Of a stretch of 12,448 nt of DNA, positions 1 to 6,236 are shown in pieces. The notes beneath the pieces are model-generated. The model saw only the letters and a list, made by a program, of their open reading frames with translations, did not search any database and was not told where the DNA came from. The translations under genes were made by a program, and so were the position numbers. Location: positions 1-12,448 of the forward strand of contig CAIYOE010000104.1 of the NCBI GenBank assembly GCA_903927775.1, written 5' to 3'. The first letter of the stretch is position 1. Every line of letters starts with the position of its first letter. This DNA is from an uncultured Micrococcales bacterium (GTDB taxonomy: Bacteria; Actinomycetota; Actinomycetes; Actinomycetales; Microbacteriaceae).

Positions 1-1
1 G

Positions 2-184
2 GGCATCCAGGTGGGAGATGTGATCATCAAGATCGACAACGAGGTAATCAACTCTGCTTCGGACTTGACCGCGCTGGTTCGTCAGCTACCTGCCGGCGCC
101 AAGGCCAACTTTGTTTTGCAGCGTGCAGGAAAAGTGCTCAACATTTCCGTGACCTTGGGCGATGCTGTTAACCTGAGCAAGTAG
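2..184 (+). CDS. C-terminal PDZ-domain fragment, probably of an HtrA/PepD-type trypsin-like serine protease (5' end outside window)
   Basis: Only the last 60 codons are present, in the frame starting at base 2 and ending at TAG 182-184. The peptide begins GIQVGDVIIKIDNEVI and continues through a Leu/Val-rich stretch, LPAGAKANFVL and a final beta-strand (KVLNISVTLG). This is the typical second half of a PDZ domain: the GD.I..I....I strand-turn-strand, a helix, and the closing strand. In bacteria such a C-terminal PDZ most often belongs to an S1C (DegP/HtrA/PepD) protease, membrane-anchored or secreted, acting in protein quality control of the cell envelope. The catalytic domain lies outside the window, so the protease call is inference; S41-type and site-2 proteases also carry PDZ domains. 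The next gene starts 20 bases after the stop. Confidence 0.75.
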   Translation, partial: GIQVGDVIIKIDNEVINSASDLTALVRQLPAGAKANFVLQRAGKVLNISVTLGDAVNLSK

Positions 185-204
185 TTCTAGAGCTGGAGGC
201 AAAC

Positions 205-507
205 TTGAGCGATTTGGGTGCATCGGACATCGGTGGTCAGACCGCTGGGTCTAACCTGCTGGAACGCGAAGTTCTAGAGAACCTAGAACCAGGCGACCAC
301 GAACGTTACTCGCACTATGTGCGCAAAGAGAAGATCGTAGAGAGCGCAGTACTGGGCGTTCCTGTGACGGCCCTTTGCGGCAAAATTTGGGTACCTGGCC
401 GCGACCCACAGAAGTTCCCAGTATGCCCAACCTGCAAAGAGATTTACCAGGGTCTGCGCCCAGAGCCGCCAGCCGACAACGGTGGCAAAGTCGGTGGCGG
501 CGAATAA
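205..507 (+). CDS. DUF3039 family protein, small Cys-containing actinobacterial protein of unknown function
   Basis: A 100-residue protein starting at TTG 205, chosen because a clear GGAGG (195-199) lies five bases upstream. The N-terminal 28 residues are acidic and variable. The core (about residues 29-84) holds [17 protein letters not shown], then [16 protein letters not shown] and [11 protein letters not shown] recognise this as the DUF3039 family of Actinobacteria. Cys58 together with the Cys74-x-x-Cys77 pair, and possibly His32 or His37, could form a small metal site; this is inference, as the function is unknown. The C-terminus is Pro/Gly-rich. It sits between the PDZ-protein gene and murI, and the possible long murI start (GTG 482) would lie inside its end, so the genes are probably translated from one transcript. 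The family call is firm; no function is assigned. Confidence 0.88.
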   Translation: MSDLGASDIGGQTAGSNLLEREVLENLEPGDHERYSHYVRKEKIVESAVLGVPVTALCGKIWVPGRDPQKFPVCPTCKEIYQGLRPEPPADNGGKVGGGE

Positions 508-517
508 ACTCGTCTTT

Positions 518-1402
518 GTGAACGACGCACCTATTGGGATTTTCGACTCGGGAGTGGGTGGGCTAACTGTAGCCCGCGCCATCATCGATCAGTTGCCCAA
601 TGAGTCGATCATTTATGTGGGAGACACCGCCAACAGTCCTTACGGCCCAAAGTCGATTCCTGTTGTGCGCGAACTTGCCCTTGAGGTAATGGATCGCCTG
701 GTAGACGAAGGCGTAAAGCTTCTAGTTATCGCCTGCAACTCAGCCAGCGCGGCTGTGCTCAGAGACGCGCGCGAGCGCTACACAGTCGGCCGTGGAATCC
801 CCGTGGTCGAGGTAATTCAGCCGGCAGTTCGTCGCGCAGTTGCAGCCACCAGAAACCGTCACGTTGGTGTGATTGGTACCACGGCAACAGTTACCTCGCG
901 CGCCTACGACGATGCCTTTGCCGCGGCAGTCGACTTGCAAATCACCAGTGTTGCCTGCCCGAGCTTTGTGGAGTTTGTGGAAAACGGAATCACCAGTGGC
1001 CCAGAGCTAATGGCCGAAGCCCAGCGTTATCTTGCACCCATAAAAGCCGCCGGGGTAGACACCCTGGTGCTAGGTTGCACTCACTACCCGCTGCTCACCG
1101 GTGCCATTAGCTACGTAATGGGAGACCAAGTTACCCTGGTTTCCAGCGCAGAGGAAACCGCAAAAGACGTCTACCGTACGCTGACGGCTTACAACCTAAT
1201 GCGCACTGCCCACACACCTCCAACCCTGCGGTTCCAGGCCACTGGCGACGCCAAGCCGTTTGGGCGCCTTGCCCGACGATTCCTCGGCCCCGAGGTCACT
1301 CAGGTAGAGCACCTAGATACCGCAAACCCAGCCGCCAACGGCCTAAACACTGCTTACCCGGTTACTCAGACCGTGGCTATTCAACAGATTTCCCCAAACT
1401 AA
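518..1402 (+). CDS. murI: Glutamate racemase MurI
   Basis: Converts L-glutamate to D-glutamate for peptidoglycan synthesis; cytoplasmic and cofactor-independent. With the start at GTG 518 the protein has 294 residues. It opens [19 protein letters not shown], the family's N-terminal signature (Asp10 and Ser11). The two catalytic cysteines are visible: Cys73 in IACNSAS and Cys187 in LGCTHYPLL. The segments [14 protein letters not shown] (33-46) and IGTTATV are also typical. An in-frame GTG at 482 would add 12 residues ([12 protein letters not shown]) and overlap the DUF3039 gene by 26 bases. Neither start has a good ribosome binding site. I prefer 518 because MurI proteins normally have only a few residues before (I/V)G(I/V)FDSG. 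The stop is followed nine bases later by rph, suggesting co-transcription. In Mycobacterium tuberculosis a metallo-hydrolase gene (Rv1339) lies between murI and rphA; it is absent here. Confidence 0.96.
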   Translation: MNDAPIGIFDSGVGGLTVARAIIDQLPNESIIYVGDTANSPYGPKSIPVVRELALEVMDRLVDEGVKLLVIACNSASAAVLRDARERYTVGRGIPVVEVIQPAVRRAVAATRNRHVGVIGTTATVTSRAYDDAFAAAVDLQITSVACPSFVEFVENGITSGPELMAEAQRYLAPIKAAGVDTLVLGCTHYPLLTGAISYVMGDQVTLVSSAEETAKDVYRTLTAYNLMRTAHTPPTLRFQATGDAKPFGRLARRFLGPEVTQVEHLDTANPAANGLNTAYPVTQTVAIQQISPN

Positions 1403-1411
1403 GGAACCAAA

Positions 1412-2152
1412 ATGCCAAACCGCGCCGATGGCCGCACCAGCAACCAACTACGCCCAGTAACCATCGAGCGTGGCTGGAGTGATCACGCCGAGGGCAGCGC
1501 CCTAATAAGCTTTGGCGGCACCAAGGTGCTTTGCACCGCAAGCTTCACCGCGGGCGTTCCGCGCTGGAAAGTAGGCAAGGGCGAGGGCTGGGTAACCGCC
1601 GAATACGCAATGCTGCCGCGCGCTACCCACGACCGCAACGACCGCGAGGCAGTCAAGGGAAAAATCGGTGGTCGCACGCACGAAATCAGCCGGCTGATCG
1701 GCCGTAGTCTGCGTGCCGTGGTAGACGTGAAGGCACTCGGCGAGAACACCATCGTGATTGACTGCGACGTGCTTCAGGCCGATGGTGGCACCAGAACCGC
1801 TGCGATCACCGGTGCTTTCGTGGCGCTCGCCGACGCAATCGCTTGGGGTAAAGCCAAGGGCCACATCGCAGCCAAGAGCCAGCCACTAACCGATTCGGTT
1901 TCCGCTATCAGTGTTGGAATCATCGATGGCGTCCCGCTGCTAGACCTCGCCTACGTAGAAGACGTTCGCGCCGAAACCGACATGAATGTGGTGGTTACCG
2001 GTGGCGGCAAATTCATCGAGGTTCAGGGAACCGCCGAGGGCGCCCCGTTTGACCGCGATGAACTGAACCTGCTGCTTGACCTAGCGCTGGAGGGCAATGC
2101 CGAGTTGGCTCAGATCCAGAAGGCCGCTCTGGCCCAGGTACTCAAGGCTTAA
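1412..2152 (+). CDS. rph: Ribonuclease PH (phosphorolytic tRNA 3'-end trimming exoribonuclease)
   Basis: A 246-residue protein of the usual RNase PH length. It removes nucleotides 3' of the CCA end of tRNA precursors using phosphate and releases nucleoside diphosphates; it works as a hexameric ring in the cytoplasm. Recognisable blocks are the N-terminal [12 protein letters not shown] (5-16), the substrate-binding GGRTHEI and RLIGRSLRA (94-102), and the phosphorolytic-site block [19 protein letters not shown] (117-135) with GGTRT. ATG 1412 is preceded by AAGGA (1401-1405), which overlaps the murI stop codon and gives six bases of spacing. The gene lies between murI and rdgB, an order shared with mycobacteria and other actinobacteria, where rph and rdgB are commonly adjacent. 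There is no sign of truncation or frameshift. Confidence 0.97.
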   Translation: MPNRADGRTSNQLRPVTIERGWSDHAEGSALISFGGTKVLCTASFTAGVPRWKVGKGEGWVTAEYAMLPRATHDRNDREAVKGKIGGRTHEISRLIGRSLRAVVDVKALGENTIVIDCDVLQADGGTRTAAITGAFVALADAIAWGKAKGHIAAKSQPLTDSVSAISVGIIDGVPLLDLAYVEDVRAETDMNVVVTGGGKFIEVQGTAEGAPFDRDELNLLLDLALEGNAELAQIQKAALAQVLKA

Positions 2153-2154
2153 TC

Positions 2155-2742
2155 GTGCAACTAGTTTTGGCAACGCACAATGCCCACAAAGTGCAAGAAG
2201 TCGGGCAAATCCTGGGTGCCGCACTGCCAGGCCTAGAGGTTTTGGGGTACGACGGCCCAGAGCCGGTAGAAGACGGAAACAGTTTTCTAGAGAACGCCCT
2301 CATCAAGGCGCGCGCGGCATTTCAGCACACCGGCCTTCCCTCGTTCGCCGACGACAGCGGAATCGCGGTTGAAATTTTGGGTGGCTCACCTGGCATTTTC
2401 AGCGCGGGATGGGCCGGCACCCGAGACTCGGTGGCAAACCGCCGTTTGCTGCTGGCGCAACTGGCAGATGTCCGCCCTGAACACCGAGCCGCTTCTTTTG
2501 TTTGCACTATTGCACTGGTTACTGCCGATTCAGAGATCAGCTTTACTGGGATTTGGCCCGGTTACGTGGCTACCCAAGAGCAAGGCGAACACGGTTTTGG
2601 CTACGACCCGGTGTTTATCCCCGAAGGCTTTGAATGCACAGCGGCCGAGCTCGAACCAGAAGTTAAGAACGCACTAAGTCATCGGGCCATGGCGCTTGAG
2701 CAGCTAGCAAGCTACCTGGCGGTCGCCGGAGCAGAGCTTTAG
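2155..2742 (+). CDS. rdgB: dITP/XTP pyrophosphatase (RdgB/HAM1 family)
   Basis: A 195-residue protein that hydrolyses non-canonical purine triphosphates (dITP, ITP, XTP) to monophosphates, keeping deaminated purines out of DNA and RNA. Motifs: LATHNAHKVQEV near the N-terminus, NSFLENALIKA (42-52), FADDSGIAVE with the catalytic or metal-binding Asp66-Asp67, HGFGYDPVF (146-154) and LSHRAMAL (174-181). The start is GTG 2155, two bases after the rph stop, so translation is probably coupled; there is no strong Shine-Dalgarno. Odd point: in the block usually written SAR(W/Y)AG, this protein reads SAGWAG (83-88; codons AGC GCG GGA TGG GCC GGC), so the usual arginine is glycine. Everything else looks intact and I expect an active enzyme. 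Its TAG stop (2740-2742) overlaps the last codons of the converging dedA gene. Confidence 0.95.
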   Translation: MQLVLATHNAHKVQEVGQILGAALPGLEVLGYDGPEPVEDGNSFLENALIKARAAFQHTGLPSFADDSGIAVEILGGSPGIFSAGWAGTRDSVANRRLLLAQLADVRPEHRAASFVCTIALVTADSEISFTGIWPGYVATQEQGEHGFGYDPVFIPEGFECTAAELEPEVKNALSHRAMALEQLASYLAVAGAEL

Positions 2743-3431
2743 TCGTTGCTCACGACAGTTTGGCCGGCATCTTTCAGCGCCTGAGCGTCTGTAAGCGCCT
2801 TGTCTTCGCGGCGTGCCTTTAGAGCCTCAAGCGCAATTGGAATGCTGCTCAGAACCACAAAGCCGATTGTGAAGTATTCGATGTTGTGGCGCAGAAACTC
2901 GATTGAGCCCAGGAAAAAGCCCAGCAGGGTAATTCCGGTTCCCCATCCCAGCACGCCGATCACGTTGTAGCGAACGAACTTGCGGTACGGCATCTCTCCG
3001 ATTCCGGCAGCCACTGGAACAAAAGTCCGCATCACTGGCACAAAGTGAGCCAGAATAACAGCGCGAGCACCGTATCGCTCAAAGAACGCGTGGGTGCGCT
3101 CTACATTCTTATGGCTAAACAACTTGGATTCCGGGCGATTAAACAGCGATGTTCCGGCCTTGCGCCCAATAAAGTATCCGGTTTGATCACCTGCGAAAGC
3201 CACCAACGAAACCAGGATGCACATTAGCCAAATCGGCATGTGATAGCCGCCAAAGTGAACGGCACCGGTGCTGATCATGAGGCCAACTACGAAAAGCAGC
3301 GAGTCGCCGGGCAGGAAGAAACCCACCAATAGGCCGGTCTCTATAAAGACCATGGCCAACACCACGATGACTGCATAGCCGCCCATGGCGCCGATGAGGG
3401 TCTGTGGGTCTAGCGCTGATATTCCAAACAT
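2739..3431 (-). CDS. DedA/VTT-family integral membrane protein (putative lipid-carrier transporter)
   Basis: A 230-residue membrane protein of the DedA (SNARE-associated, VTT) family. Members of this family act as flippases or recyclers of undecaprenyl phosphate or phosphatidylethanolamine, or in membrane homeostasis; the substrate of this one cannot be read from sequence. Visible parts: an N-terminal hydrophobic segment (19-36) with ETGLLVGFFLPGDSLLF, whose Glu31 and re-entrant FLPGDSLL (39-46) are family hallmarks; GDQTGYFIGRKAG (81-93); and ERYGARAVILAHFVPVMRTF (118-137) with VAAG after it, the second signature. In that signature the residue before F.P..R is His129 where Arg is commonly found. 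Two more hydrophobic helices follow (155-178 and 188-201) and the tail is charged. ATG 3429-3431 lies one base from the tRNA-Arg 3' end, so the mRNA may be leaderless after tRNA processing. The only Shine-Dalgarno-like bases (AGGGG) are inside the tRNA acceptor stem. The stop overlaps rdgB by four bases. Confidence 0.92.
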   Translation of the reverse strand: MFGISALDPQTLIGAMGGYAVIVVLAMVFIETGLLVGFFLPGDSLLFVVGLMISTGAVHFGGYHMPIWLMCILVSLVAFAGDQTGYFIGRKAGTSLFNRPESKLFSHKNVERTHAFFERYGARAVILAHFVPVMRTFVPVAAGIGEMPYRKFVRYNVIGVLGWGTGITLLGFFLGSIEFLRHNIEYFTIGFVVLSSIPIALEALKARREDKALTDAQALKDAGQTVVSND

Positions 3432-3432
3432 G

Positions 3433-3504
3433 TGCCCCTAGCAGGATTCGAACCTGCGCGCCCGCCTTCGGAGGGCGGCGCTCTATCCCCTGAGCTATAG
3501 GGGC
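3433..3504 (-). tRNA. tRNA-Arg, anticodon CCG
   Basis: The reverse strand folds into a complete cloverleaf of 72 nt: acceptor stem GCCCCTA with TAGGGGC, D arm GCTC-AGGGGATA-GAGC, anticodon arm CCGCC-CTCCGAA-GGCGG, a four-base variable loop, T arm GCAGG-TTCGAAT-CCTGC and discriminator A. The loop CTCCGAA gives anticodon CCG, which reads the arginine codon CGG. The 3' CCA is not encoded: after the discriminator the DNA reads CAT, running straight into the dedA start codon. All stems pair without mismatch. There is no clear promoter upstream (3505-3560 on this strand); a TATAGC at 3514-3519 (reverse strand) is a weak -10 candidate without a convincing -35. Confidence 0.97.
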
Positions 3505-3615
3505 TTAGGTTGCTATAAGACTAACAGTCGAGCCCATGGTGGAGTCCTAGGATTATTGCGACTAGACCCACACTTCAGCGGGTTGGCGGATCTGTAGTCA
3601 GAAAGAAGCGCACTC

Positions 3616-4623
3616 ATGGCTCTAAGGCTCGAAGACAAATGGATTTGGGATTCCTGGTACGCCTTTGATGGCCAGAACTACCACGCGTTTTACCTACATG
3701 CCAGTCGCGCACTCGGCGACCCGGTTCGTCGCCACCGTAACCCCATAGTCGGACACGCCATCAGCGCCGATCTAACCAACTGGACCGTCGTTCGCGACGC
3801 CATCGCTGTCAGTGATTCACCGGCTTTTGATAGCTGGACCACCTGGACCGGTTCGGTCGTGCAGGACGACAACGGTGTCTGGTGGATGTTTTACACGGGC
3901 ACCAGCCGCGAGGATGGTGGAGACATCCAAACCGTCGGTGCAGCCACCAGCAAAGACCTCATGGTTTGGAAAAAAGTTTCGAGTCAGCCGCTGGTAACCG
4001 CCGACCCTCGCTGGTACGAGCTGCTCGACAAAGCGAACTGGCATGATCAAGCCTGGCGCGACCCATGGGTTTTCAAGTTCCCTGCCAACGTGACCACGGG
4101 TGCGGCCACAGTTGGTGTCGGTTCAGATCAAAAAACCACCGATGTTTGGCACATGTTGGTTACCGCGCGGGCGAATAAAGGACCATTTGCAAGCAGGGGA
4201 GTGCTGGGGCACGCAACCAGCAGCAATCTTTTGGATTGGACTGTTCAGCCGCCGCTCAGCGAGCCGGATCAAGGATTTGGGCAGCTGGAGGTGTTTCAGT
4301 TTGAGGTCGTGGATGAAGTGCCGATTCTGTTGTTTTGCTGCGGTTGGCGCGAGCTGTCGACCGATAGAGCGGCTAGTTTTGGCAAACGCGATGCCAGTTA
4401 CAGCGTTGCGGTGTCTGCCGACCTAGCCGAAATCGACTTCAACAAGGCAAAGGCCTTTGAGCACAACCTGGTCTATGCGGCCCGGCTAATCCAGGGACCG
4501 GACCAAAAGTGGAACCTTATCGGCTTTGTCAACGAGGTAAATGGTGAGTTCGTCGGCGAACTAAGCGACCCAATTCCGGTAACTGCAAGCGCTAGTCAAG
4601 GCCTGATTCCGAGGTTTGTTTAG
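3616..4623 (+). CDS. Cytoplasmic GH32/GH68-like (clan GH-J) glycoside hydrolase, putative beta-fructosidase
   Basis: A 335-residue protein without signal peptide that looks like a five-bladed beta-propeller hydrolase. The three acidic positions of clan GH-J can be placed: WIWDSWYAFDG with Asp12 as the likely nucleophile (matching the VWDSWP block of GH68 levansucrases); WTGSVVQDDNGVWWMFYTG (77-95), like the (W/F)SGS block; WRDPWVFKF with Asp149 as the transition-state stabiliser (RDP motif); and GQLEVFQFEVV with Glu225 as the likely acid/base. The repeated pattern VGHAISADLTNW, GAATSKDLMVW, GHATSSNLLDW is typical of these propellers. Known enzymes of the clan cleave or transfer fructose from sucrose, inulin or levan. 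The substrate here is inference: GH43 or GH130-type propellers are alternatives, though WDSW favours GH68/GH32. ATG 3616 follows a weak purine-rich site (GAAAGAAG). Its position before an ABC sugar importer suggests it splits the imported oligosaccharide in the cytosol. Confidence 0.78.
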   Translation: MALRLEDKWIWDSWYAFDGQNYHAFYLHASRALGDPVRRHRNPIVGHAISADLTNWTVVRDAIAVSDSPAFDSWTTWTGSVVQDDNGVWWMFYTGTSREDGGDIQTVGAATSKDLMVWKKVSSQPLVTADPRWYELLDKANWHDQAWRDPWVFKFPANVTTGAATVGVGSDQKTTDVWHMLVTARANKGPFASRGVLGHATSSNLLDWTVQPPLSEPDQGFGQLEVFQFEVVDEVPILLFCCGWRELSTDRAASFGKRDASYSVAVSADLAEIDFNKAKAFEHNLVYAARLIQGPDQKWNLIGFVNEVNGEFVGELSDPIPVTASASQGLIPRFV

Positions 4624-4634
4624 AAGCATTATTA

Positions 4635-4656
4635 AGCGCAACAAGTTTGGTGCGCT
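4635..4656 (+). other. Small stem-loop after the hydrolase gene
   Basis: AGCGCA (4635-4640) and TGCGCT (4651-4656) form a six-base perfect inverted repeat around a ten-base loop, starting 11 bases after the hydrolase stop. No T-run follows, so it is not a convincing terminator by itself. It could protect the 3' end of the transcript or be chance. Confidence 0.3.
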
Positions 4657-4674
4657 GGGCAACAAAGTCGCCTC

Positions 4675-4680
4675 TATAAC
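4675..4680 (+). promoter_or_regulatory. Candidate -10 element (TATAAC) upstream of the first operator-like site
   Basis: TATAAC at 4675-4680 is close to a sigma-70-type -10 hexamer. No good -35 is seen at the usual distance. A start about seven bases downstream would place the operator-like site at 4691-4702 just over the first transcribed bases, a typical repressor position. This is weak evidence based on one hexamer and spacing. Confidence 0.2.
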
Positions 4681-4690
4681 AAAGAAACAA

Positions 4691-4702
4691 CAAGCGGTTA
4701 CA
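4691..4702 (+). promoter_or_regulatory. LacI-family operator-like site 1
   Basis: The 12-mer CAAGCGGTTACA recurs exactly at 4758-4769. It fits the half-palindromic AANCGNTT core recognised by LacI/CcpA-type regulators. Site 1 lies between the hydrolase stop and its terminator, 67 bp upstream of site 2. Confidence 0.5.
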
Positions 4703-4706
4703 GACT

Positions 4707-4740
4707 CAAGAACCTTGATTTTTCAGGGTTTTTGGTTTTT
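4707..4740 (+). terminator. Rho-independent terminator of the hydrolase gene (or attenuator of the transporter leader)
   Basis: The arm CAAGAACCTTGA (4707-4718) can pair with TCAGGGTTTTTG (4723-4734) around a TTTT loop, allowing two G-T wobbles. It is followed by GTTTTTC (4735-4741). Stem plus T-run is the standard intrinsic terminator layout. It stands 83 bases after the hydrolase stop and separates that gene from the transporter genes. If transcription also starts upstream (see 4675), it would act as an attenuator. Confidence 0.65.
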
Positions 4741-4757
4741 CGGATGCGAATTTTCCG

Positions 4758-4769
4758 CAAGCGGTTACA
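4758..4769 (+). promoter_or_regulatory. LacI-family operator-like site 2
   Basis: An exact second copy of CAAGCGGTTACA, here extended on the left to CCGCAAGCGG. It sits after the terminator and 112 bases before the binding-protein start. Its centre is about two helical turns from the centre of site 3, as expected if two repressor dimers bind the same DNA face. Confidence 0.55.
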
Positions 4770-4778
4770 AAGATTTGA

Positions 4779-4790
4779 TAACGCTTGCGT
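4779..4790 (+). promoter_or_regulatory. LacI-family operator-like site 3 (opposite orientation)
   Basis: TAACGCTTGCGT, whose reverse strand reads ACGCAAGCGTTA. It shares CGCAAGCG with the left part of site 2 and with the site at 8351-8358. The arms ACGC/GCGT are themselves an inverted repeat around TT. The core is one base shorter than AANCGNTT, so it is a poorer LacI match than sites 1, 2 and 4. Confidence 0.42.
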
Positions 4791-4820
4791 AAACCTTCAC
4801 CATTTTTGCCATTTTGGTTC

Positions 4821-4826
4821 TAATGT
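4821..4826 (+). promoter_or_regulatory. Candidate -10 element (TAATGT) of the first binding-protein gene
   Basis: TAATGT lies 56 bases before the ATG, downstream of the operator-like sites 2 and 3 and upstream of the leader hairpin, where a promoter would be expected. A -35 hexamer cannot be identified with confidence (TTCACC at 4796-4801 gives a 19-base spacer). Confidence 0.25.
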
Positions 4827-4836
4827 TTTCTTCAGA

Positions 4837-4859
4837 CGCTCAGCGGGTTTGGCTGAGTG
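4837..4859 (+). other. 5' leader hairpin before the first binding-protein gene
   Basis: CGCTCAGC (4837-4844) pairs with GCTGAGTG (4852-4859) around a seven-base loop, with one G-T wobble. It ends eight bases before the AAAGGA ribosome binding site (4868-4873). If transcription starts near 4833, the hairpin would be at the very 5' end of the mRNA, a position that often stabilises highly expressed messages. It could also modulate ribosome access. Function is inference. Confidence 0.45.
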
Positions 4860-4881
4860 CTCATAGGAAAGGAAAACCATT

Positions 4882-6189
4882 ATGAAGAAGGGCCTCCGCA
4901 TTGGAGCTGCAGTAGCAATCGCTGCTTTGGCTTCGGCAACCCTAGGTCTAGGTGCAGCTCACGCTGCAACTCGCACCGTAACCATTTTCGGTGGCTATTC
5001 AGCCGCTGATTCAGCTGCATTCCAGGACGAGCTGGACATCGTGTTCCCAGCTAGCTCGGGCATCAAGGTGAAGTTCACCTCCCTAGCGTCGTTTGACACC
5101 GACATCACCGCCAAGATCAAGGCTGGTCAGGCACCAGACATCGCAATGTGGCCTCAGCCAGGCGGTCTGCTAGCACAGAAGAAGAACCTTGTTCCTCTAA
5201 GCACCGTGCTTGGCGCAGCAACCCTAAACCGGATCATCAAGACCGAGGTTCCTGGTTTTGAGCTTCTTGGCAAGTCGGGCTCGACCACCTATGGTCTACC
5301 AGTTTCGGCAAACCTAAAGTCGATCGTGTTCTACAACCCAGCAGTATTCGCTGCTAATGGTTGGACTGTTCCAAAGACCCAGGCTGACCTGAACAAGCTT
5401 CAGGACACCATCAAGGCTTCGGGCAAGGCATACCCATGGTGTGCTGGTACCGAGTCCGGTGGCGCAACCGGTTGGTCTTTGACCGACTGGATGGAAGAGC
5501 TAGTTCTAAAGAACGCTGGCGTTGCAACTTACAACGCATGGTGGCAGGGCAAGGTTCACTGGAACGACCCTAAGATCGTGAAGGCTGGAAACGCTCTAGC
5601 TGACACCCTTCTTGCAGATGGCCAGACTCAGGGTGGCGGCCCAGGTGTTACCAGCCGCAACTTCGGTCTAGCAGCCACTCAGGGCCTATTCGCAAGCAGC
5701 AAGGCTGACGGCGCATGTGCTCTTCTAAAGCAGGGTTCATTCATCACCGGCTTCTTCCCAGACGCAATCCAGGCTGAGATCAAGAAGGGCGACTACACTC
5801 ACGTTGGCGTATTCGCTTACCCAACCCCGGCCGGTGGCTACAACGCCGTTCTTGGTGGTGGCGACACCGCCGCTGTATTCCACAACAACCCTGCAGTAGC
5901 AAAGGTTGCGGCGTACATCATGAGCGACAAGATGGGTACTCACGGGTACGCAAGCAAGGCTTCGGGCTTCTTGTCTCCACACAGCACCTTCCCAGCCGCG
6001 TACTTCTCGGGTCTAAACAAGAAGTTCCAGAGCATCCTTGGTTCGGCTAAGGGCTTCGGCTTCGATGGTTCCGACCAGGCACCACCAGCTGTAAACGCAG
6101 CTGAGTGGAGCGAGCTAACCAACTGGTTCGCTGGCAAGGAATCCATGGCTAAGGCGTTCAGCATCATCGACGCCGCCTACAACAACTAG
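4882..6189 (+). CDS. ABC sugar transporter, secreted solute-binding protein (CUT1/family 1), no lipobox
   Basis: A 435-residue extracellular solute-binding protein that should capture a carbohydrate and deliver it to the two permeases downstream. Residues 1-29 are a Sec-type signal peptide: KK, a long Ala/Leu/Gly core, then AHA before ATRTVTIFGG. There is no cysteine at the cleavage region, so it is not an obvious lipoprotein. The mature part shows the family pattern: FQDELDIVFPASSGIKV, IKAGQAPDIAMWPQPGG with Trp90, LPVSANLKSIVFYNP (139-153), and later Trp-rich ligand-facing stretches (YPWCAG, WSLTDWMEE, NAWWQGKVHW). Cys187 and Cys279 have counterparts in the second binding protein and may form a disulfide. 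ATG 4882 has AAAGGA at 4868-4873 (eight-base spacing). Codon use favours CTA, CTT, GCA, AAG and AAC far more than its neighbours, consistent with very high expression. Sugar identity is unknown; maltose-, galactan- or fructan-oligosaccharide binding are all possible. Confidence 0.9.
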   Translation: MKKGLRIGAAVAIAALASATLGLGAAHAATRTVTIFGGYSAADSAAFQDELDIVFPASSGIKVKFTSLASFDTDITAKIKAGQAPDIAMWPQPGGLLAQKKNLVPLSTVLGAATLNRIIKTEVPGFELLGKSGSTTYGLPVSANLKSIVFYNPAVFAANGWTVPKTQADLNKLQDTIKASGKAYPWCAGTESGGATGWSLTDWMEELVLKNAGVATYNAWWQGKVHWNDPKIVKAGNALADTLLADGQTQGGGPGVTSRNFGLAATQGLFASSKADGACALLKQGSFITGFFPDAIQAEIKKGDYTHVGVFAYPTPAGGYNAVLGGGDTAAVFHNNPAVAKVAAYIMSDKMGTHGYASKASGFLSPHSTFPAAYFSGLNKKFQSILGSAKGFGFDGSDQAPPAVNAAEWSELTNWFAGKESMAKAFSIIDAAYNN

Positions 6190-6191
6190 TA

Positions 6192-6203
6192 GTAAGCGCT
6201 TAC
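6192..6203 (+). promoter_or_regulatory. LacI-family operator-like site 4, perfect palindrome
   Basis: GTAAGCGCTTAC is a perfect 12-base palindrome with the AANCGNTT core, beginning two bases after the stop of the first binding-protein gene. It is the best LacI-type match in the window. Its position between binding protein and permeases is unusual; it might serve an internal promoter or act as a distant operator or roadblock. Confidence 0.55.
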
Positions 6204-6236
6204 AGAACACTCGTAAGATTGTTCTAGAAGGCAACG

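Noticed and set aside
2097..2372. A 91-codon Arg-rich frame spanning the rph/rdgB junction
   Set aside because: It overlaps two solid genes and its Arg/Pro-rich composition is typical of a frame-shifted shadow.
3045..3227. A 60-codon plus-strand frame opposite dedA
   Set aside because: No ribosome site or recognisable domain; the DedA signatures on the minus strand explain the sequence.
3505..3615. Operator or promoter before the hydrolase gene
   Set aside because: CAGCGGGTT near 3573 resembles bases at 4841-4849 but is not palindromic, and no paired -35/-10 elements could be placed; I see nothing reliable in this 111-base gap.
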